From Mesorhizobium sp. ZC-5 (GTDB lineage Bacteria; Pseudomonadota; Alphaproteobacteria; Rhizobiales; Rhizobiaceae), in the NCBI RefSeq assembly GCF_025753855.1, contig NZ_JAOWPT010000003.1, positions 558,001-622,000 of the forward strand: a stretch of DNA of 64,000 nucleotides, read 5' to 3'. Positions 61,755 through 64,000 of this stretch are shown one piece after another; position 1 is the stretch's first letter, and the number at the start of each line of letters is the position of its first letter. Both the position numbers and the translations under genes were made by a program. The notes beneath the pieces were generated by a model, which saw only the letters and a list, made by a program, of their open reading frames with translations, was not told the origin of the DNA and made no database searches.

Positions 61755-61827
61755 TGTATTGATCGATACATATTTCACTTGACGTCTTTTCGCAAGGCTG
61801 GCAGAGAATTGTGTATCGATCATTACA
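61755..61827. promoter_or_regulatory. Pair of TetR-type operators between tetR and the SDR gene
   Basis: TGTATTGATCGATACA at 61755-61770 and TGTATCGATCATTACA at 61812-61827; read on opposite strands they agree at 15 of 16 bases. The first lies next to the tetR start, the second 15 bases before the SDR start. Function inferred. Confidence 0.72.
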
Positions 61828-61842
61828 AAAAAGGAAATCGAA

Positions 61843-62589
61843 ATGACCAACACACGTTTGAACGGCAAAGTCGCACTCGTCACCGGCGGCAGCCGTGGCA
61901 TCGGCGCCGCAATCGCACGCAAGCTCGCGGCCGACGGTGCTGCCGTTGCGCTGACCTATGTGAATTCTCCCGACAAGGCACGGCAGATCGTCGCCGGGAT
62001 CGAAGCGGCGGGCGGTCGCGCCGTCGCCATCCAGGCCGACAACCGCGACGCGGTAGCGATCGAAAAATCCGTAGCCGAAACAGTTTCTTCGCTTGGCAGG
62101 CTCGACATCCTTGTCAACAGCGCCGGCATCTGGCGTGCCGAACCGATCGACAGTCTGTCGCTGGCCGATTTCGACGAGTCCATGGAGGTCAATCTGCGCG
62201 CGCCGTTCGTGGCGTCCAAGGCGGCGGCGGTTCATATGGGCGAGGGCGGCCGCATCATCTCGATCGGCAGCAATCTCGCCGAGCGCGTCACCGACGAGGG
62301 CCTTACGGCCTACTCGACCAGCAAAGCAGCCCTTGTCGGCCTGACCAGGGCGCTGGCGCGCGACCTCGGCGGCCGCGGCATCACCGCCAATGTCGTGCAT
62401 CCGGGCTCGACGAACACCGACATGAATCCCGCGGATGGGCCGTACGCCGAAAATCAGCGCCAGAAGATGGCGATGCCGCGTTTCGGCGACGCCGAAGAAA
62501 TCGCCGGGCTTGTCGCCTGGCTGGCCGGCCCGGAATCGCGTTTCGTCACCGGCGCGGCGTTGACCATCGATGGCGGCGCCAACGCCTGA
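61843..62589 (+). CDS. Short-chain dehydrogenase/reductase
   Basis: 248 residues. Cofactor motif VTGGSRGIGAAIARKLA, NSAGIW, catalytic Ser in SIGSNLAE and Tyr/Lys in YSTSKAAL, end GAALTIDGGANA. NAD(P)-dependent oxidoreductase, 3-ketoacyl-ACP-reductase-like. Ribosome site AAAAAGGAAA. Under the divergent TetR (inferred). Often such pairs answer toxic quinones or aldehydes. Confidence 0.94.
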   Translation: MTNTRLNGKVALVTGGSRGIGAAIARKLAADGAAVALTYVNSPDKARQIVAGIEAAGGRAVAIQADNRDAVAIEKSVAETVSSLGRLDILVNSAGIWRAEPIDSLSLADFDESMEVNLRAPFVASKAAAVHMGEGGRIISIGSNLAERVTDEGLTAYSTSKAALVGLTRALARDLGGRGITANVVHPGSTNTDMNPADGPYAENQRQKMAMPRFGDAEEIAGLVAWLAGPESRFVTGAALTIDGGANA

Positions 62590-62600
62590 GGCTTCGAGGT

Positions 62601-62649
62601 GCCTCGAGTTTCGGATAAGTGCGCCACCGCCCATCCCGAAACTCGAGGC
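62601..62649. terminator. Long stem-loop after the SDR gene
   Basis: Perfect 14-bp arms GCCTCGAGTTTCGG (62601-62614) and CCGAAACTCGAGGC (62636-62649) around a 21-base loop. A run of seven T follows at about 62662. Could end SDR transcription or be a small repeat. The T-run is 12 bases away, so it is not a classical terminator. Confidence 0.5.
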
Positions 62650-62728
62650 GCGGATAGCCGATTTTTTTGAAACAAATCTGCTTGCGCGGCGTTGGATTCG
62701 ATCGGCACTCACGACGAGGAGCAGAACG

Positions 62729-63055
62729 ATGACCAACAAGAACAAGCGCCCGGACGAGCAGAAAACCTGGCGGGACCAGGGGTCGCAGAACGACCGCAAC
62801 CGCGGCGGCCAGCAGCATCAGGACAGCGATCCGCAGACCGATCCGCGCCGCCAGCAGGGCGGTTGGGCCGGCGATGAAGGCGATCAGGACCGCCGGCGCA
62901 GTGACGACGGACAGCAGCAGGCCGAAACCGACCCCAAGCGCCAGCAGGGCGGGTGGAGCCGGGATGAAGACGGTATGAAACACGAGCCGGGCCGCAAGCC
63001 ACCAATGGACCGCGACCGCGACTACGATCCGGATGGCGACCGCACCGGGCGCTAG
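62729..63055 (+). CDS. Hydrophilic low-complexity protein with DPxRQQGGW repeats
   Basis: 108 residues, rich in Asp, Arg, Gln and Gly, no hydrophobic segment, and likely disordered. Two copies of a repeat: TDPRRQQGGWAGDE and TDPKRQQGGWSRDE, about 35 residues apart. The composition recalls desiccation or stress proteins (hydrophilins), but no family was recognised. ATG 62729 with GAGGAGCAG upstream. Confidence 0.7.
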   Translation: MTNKNKRPDEQKTWRDQGSQNDRNRGGQQHQDSDPQTDPRRQQGGWAGDEGDQDRRRSDDGQQQAETDPKRQQGGWSRDEDGMKHEPGRKPPMDRDRDYDPDGDRTGR

Positions 63056-63330
63056 TAGCTGAGCAGCCTGAATGCGCGAAGCCCTGGCCGTCCGGTTCCG
63101 TTGCCGGGCGGCCAGTCCGCGTTTCGCGGTGCAAGGCACATAACTCACGAAAGCGTGTGACGCGGTTTCGCCTCCGGTTCCGGAAATTTATAAAAGCTTA
63201 ACGAAATGGGTATGAATCACTATAGTCGGTGCCTCATATCCGCCATGCGGCAAACGGATGGCCTACGGGGTGAAGTCGACACGATTGGCGTGGAACGGGG
63301 AGACCGGCGGTTACAAGCCGGAGGGTCATC

Positions 63331-64000
63331 ATGATGCATCCGGGCAAAAAAGTTTCCTTAGTGTTCGCCGTGGCGATGACACTCGGGCTGGGCGTACCCC
63401 AGGCGTCTGCGCAAGGCCTGTTCGACCGGTTGTTCGGTGGCGGCGTCAGATATGCGCCGCGCGATGAGTATCCCAGGGAGCGCCGCGATTTCCGCCGGCC
63501 GCGCGGTGAGTTTCCGCCGGCGCCGAGGAGGCCCAAACAGCGCGCCGCCCCGAAGATCAGCAGCCCTTCCTACTACACCTACAAGGCCGATGCGCTCGTT
63601 CCCGCCAGCTTCACCGCGCTTGCCGCGGCCGCCAAGCCCGTCAGCTTCGAACCCGCGTTGACGGGCGCTACGTTCCGCGAGGCGCTGGCCGGCTTGCAGG
63701 ACTTCGAGCTTCTCGCCGAAAAGGACATCGCCAAGGCGCTCTCCGACTACTATGCGGCCAATCCCGATTTCATCTGGGTTTCCGGCCTTTCCGCCAACGG
63801 CCGCGCCCAGGAGGCCGTGCGCGTGCTCGGTGAGGCCGGCAGCCATGGGCTCGATCCTGCGGAGTATGGCGTCGCCATTCCGCAGGCGTCCTTCTCGATG
63901 GACGACACCGCTGGGCGTCTTGGCGAGCTGATCCGCTTCGAGATGACGCTGTCGGCGCGTGTGCTGCGCTATGTGCGCGACGCGCAGAACGGCCGCGTCG
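63331..64000 (+). CDS. Murein L,D-transpeptidase (LdtD/YcbB-like), 5' part
   Basis: 223 residues visible, continuing past the window. Signal peptide (KKVSLVFAVAMTLGLGVPQA, cut near SAQG), a proline/arginine-rich linker (about 40-75) and then the helical scaffold domain of large L,D-transpeptidases: ALSDYYAANPDFIWVSG, AVRVLGEAGSHGLDPAEYGV, and RFEMTLSARVLRYVRDAQNG. The catalytic YkuD cysteine would lie further on. It cross-links peptidoglycan 3-3. ATG 63331 follows GGAGGG. Preceded by 275 bases with no gene. Confidence 0.85.
   Translation, partial: MMHPGKKVSLVFAVAMTLGLGVPQASAQGLFDRLFGGGVRYAPRDEYPRERRDFRRPRGEFPPAPRRPKQRAAPKISSPSYYTYKADALVPASFTALAAAAKPVSFEPALTGATFREALAGLQDFELLAEKDIAKALSDYYAANPDFIWVSGLSANGRAQEAVRVLGEAGSHGLDPAEYGVAIPQASFSMDDTAGRLGELIRFEMTLSARVLRYVRDAQNGRV

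Overview
The window (about 62-63 % G+C by eye) looks like chromosomal DNA of an alphaproteobacterium of the Rhizobiales, most likely Mesorhizobium/Phyllobacteriaceae-like. Evidence: a GTTC-N7-GTTC SOS box at dinB, a BA14K-family protein, DUF1289 and DUF971 proteins, a rhizobial-type ClpP paralogue, a TIGR02281-type aspartic protease, a PPOX-class flavoprotein, and a palindromic intergenic repeat of the kind scattered through rhizobial genomes. Family names come from reading translated motifs, not from database searches.

Layout. 1-6.9 kb: 5' part of dinB with its SOS box, a BA14K secreted protein, an IclR regulator divergent from the glyoxylate operon gcl-hyi-glxR, a small membrane protein and rlmB. 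7.1 kb: tRNA-Tyr(GTA). 7.3-19.5 kb: a D-amino-acid/D-peptide scavenging locus. It holds a PLP- and zinc-type D-amino-acid deaminase, a complete Dpp/Opp-type ABC transporter (ATPases on the minus strand, binding protein and permeases on the plus strand), a LysR regulator, an S12 (DD-peptidase-fold) hydrolase, an oxoamine-synthase-fold PLP enzyme and an M55 (DppA-type) D-aminopeptidase. A 15-bp ATGC-N7-GCAT palindrome occurs at both promoter regions and probably ties the two halves into one regulon.

19.7-35.5 kb: an accessory region with more AT-rich intergenic DNA. It carries a POTRA protein that ends in membrane helices instead of a beta-barrel, three family-2 glycosyltransferases, a polysaccharide deacetylase, two Sel1-repeat secreted proteins, a methyltransferase, a flavin monooxygenase, an ATP-grasp ligase with an in-frame stop just after its best start, and a flippase fused to a kinase. 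This reads as a cell-surface glycan or glycoconjugate locus of unknown product. It ends at a frameshifted PrtN-like gene next to the 5' end of dusA, a known integration site for genomic islands, so the region (or an element beside it) probably arrived by integration.

36-48.5 kb: ordinary chromosome. ArsR/AHSA1 pair with a palindromic operator, clpP paralogue, periplasmic-type aspartic protease, DUF1289, cobT, a DivJ/PleC-like histidine kinase, a nuclease, GST, uracil-DNA-glycosylase-like protein, Lrp regulator, DNA alkylation repair protein, a second beta-hydroxyacid dehydrogenase, and an amino-acid ABC transporter lacking its ATPase here. 48.6-55 kb: molybdenum cofactor genes (mobB, mobA, moaA) with two transporters and rsgA. 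55-64 kb: small metabolic and stress genes, including two regulator/target pairs with clear operators (MarR-hydrolase, TetR-SDR), a nested palindromic repeat, a glutamine-rich repeat protein, and the start of an L,D-transpeptidase.
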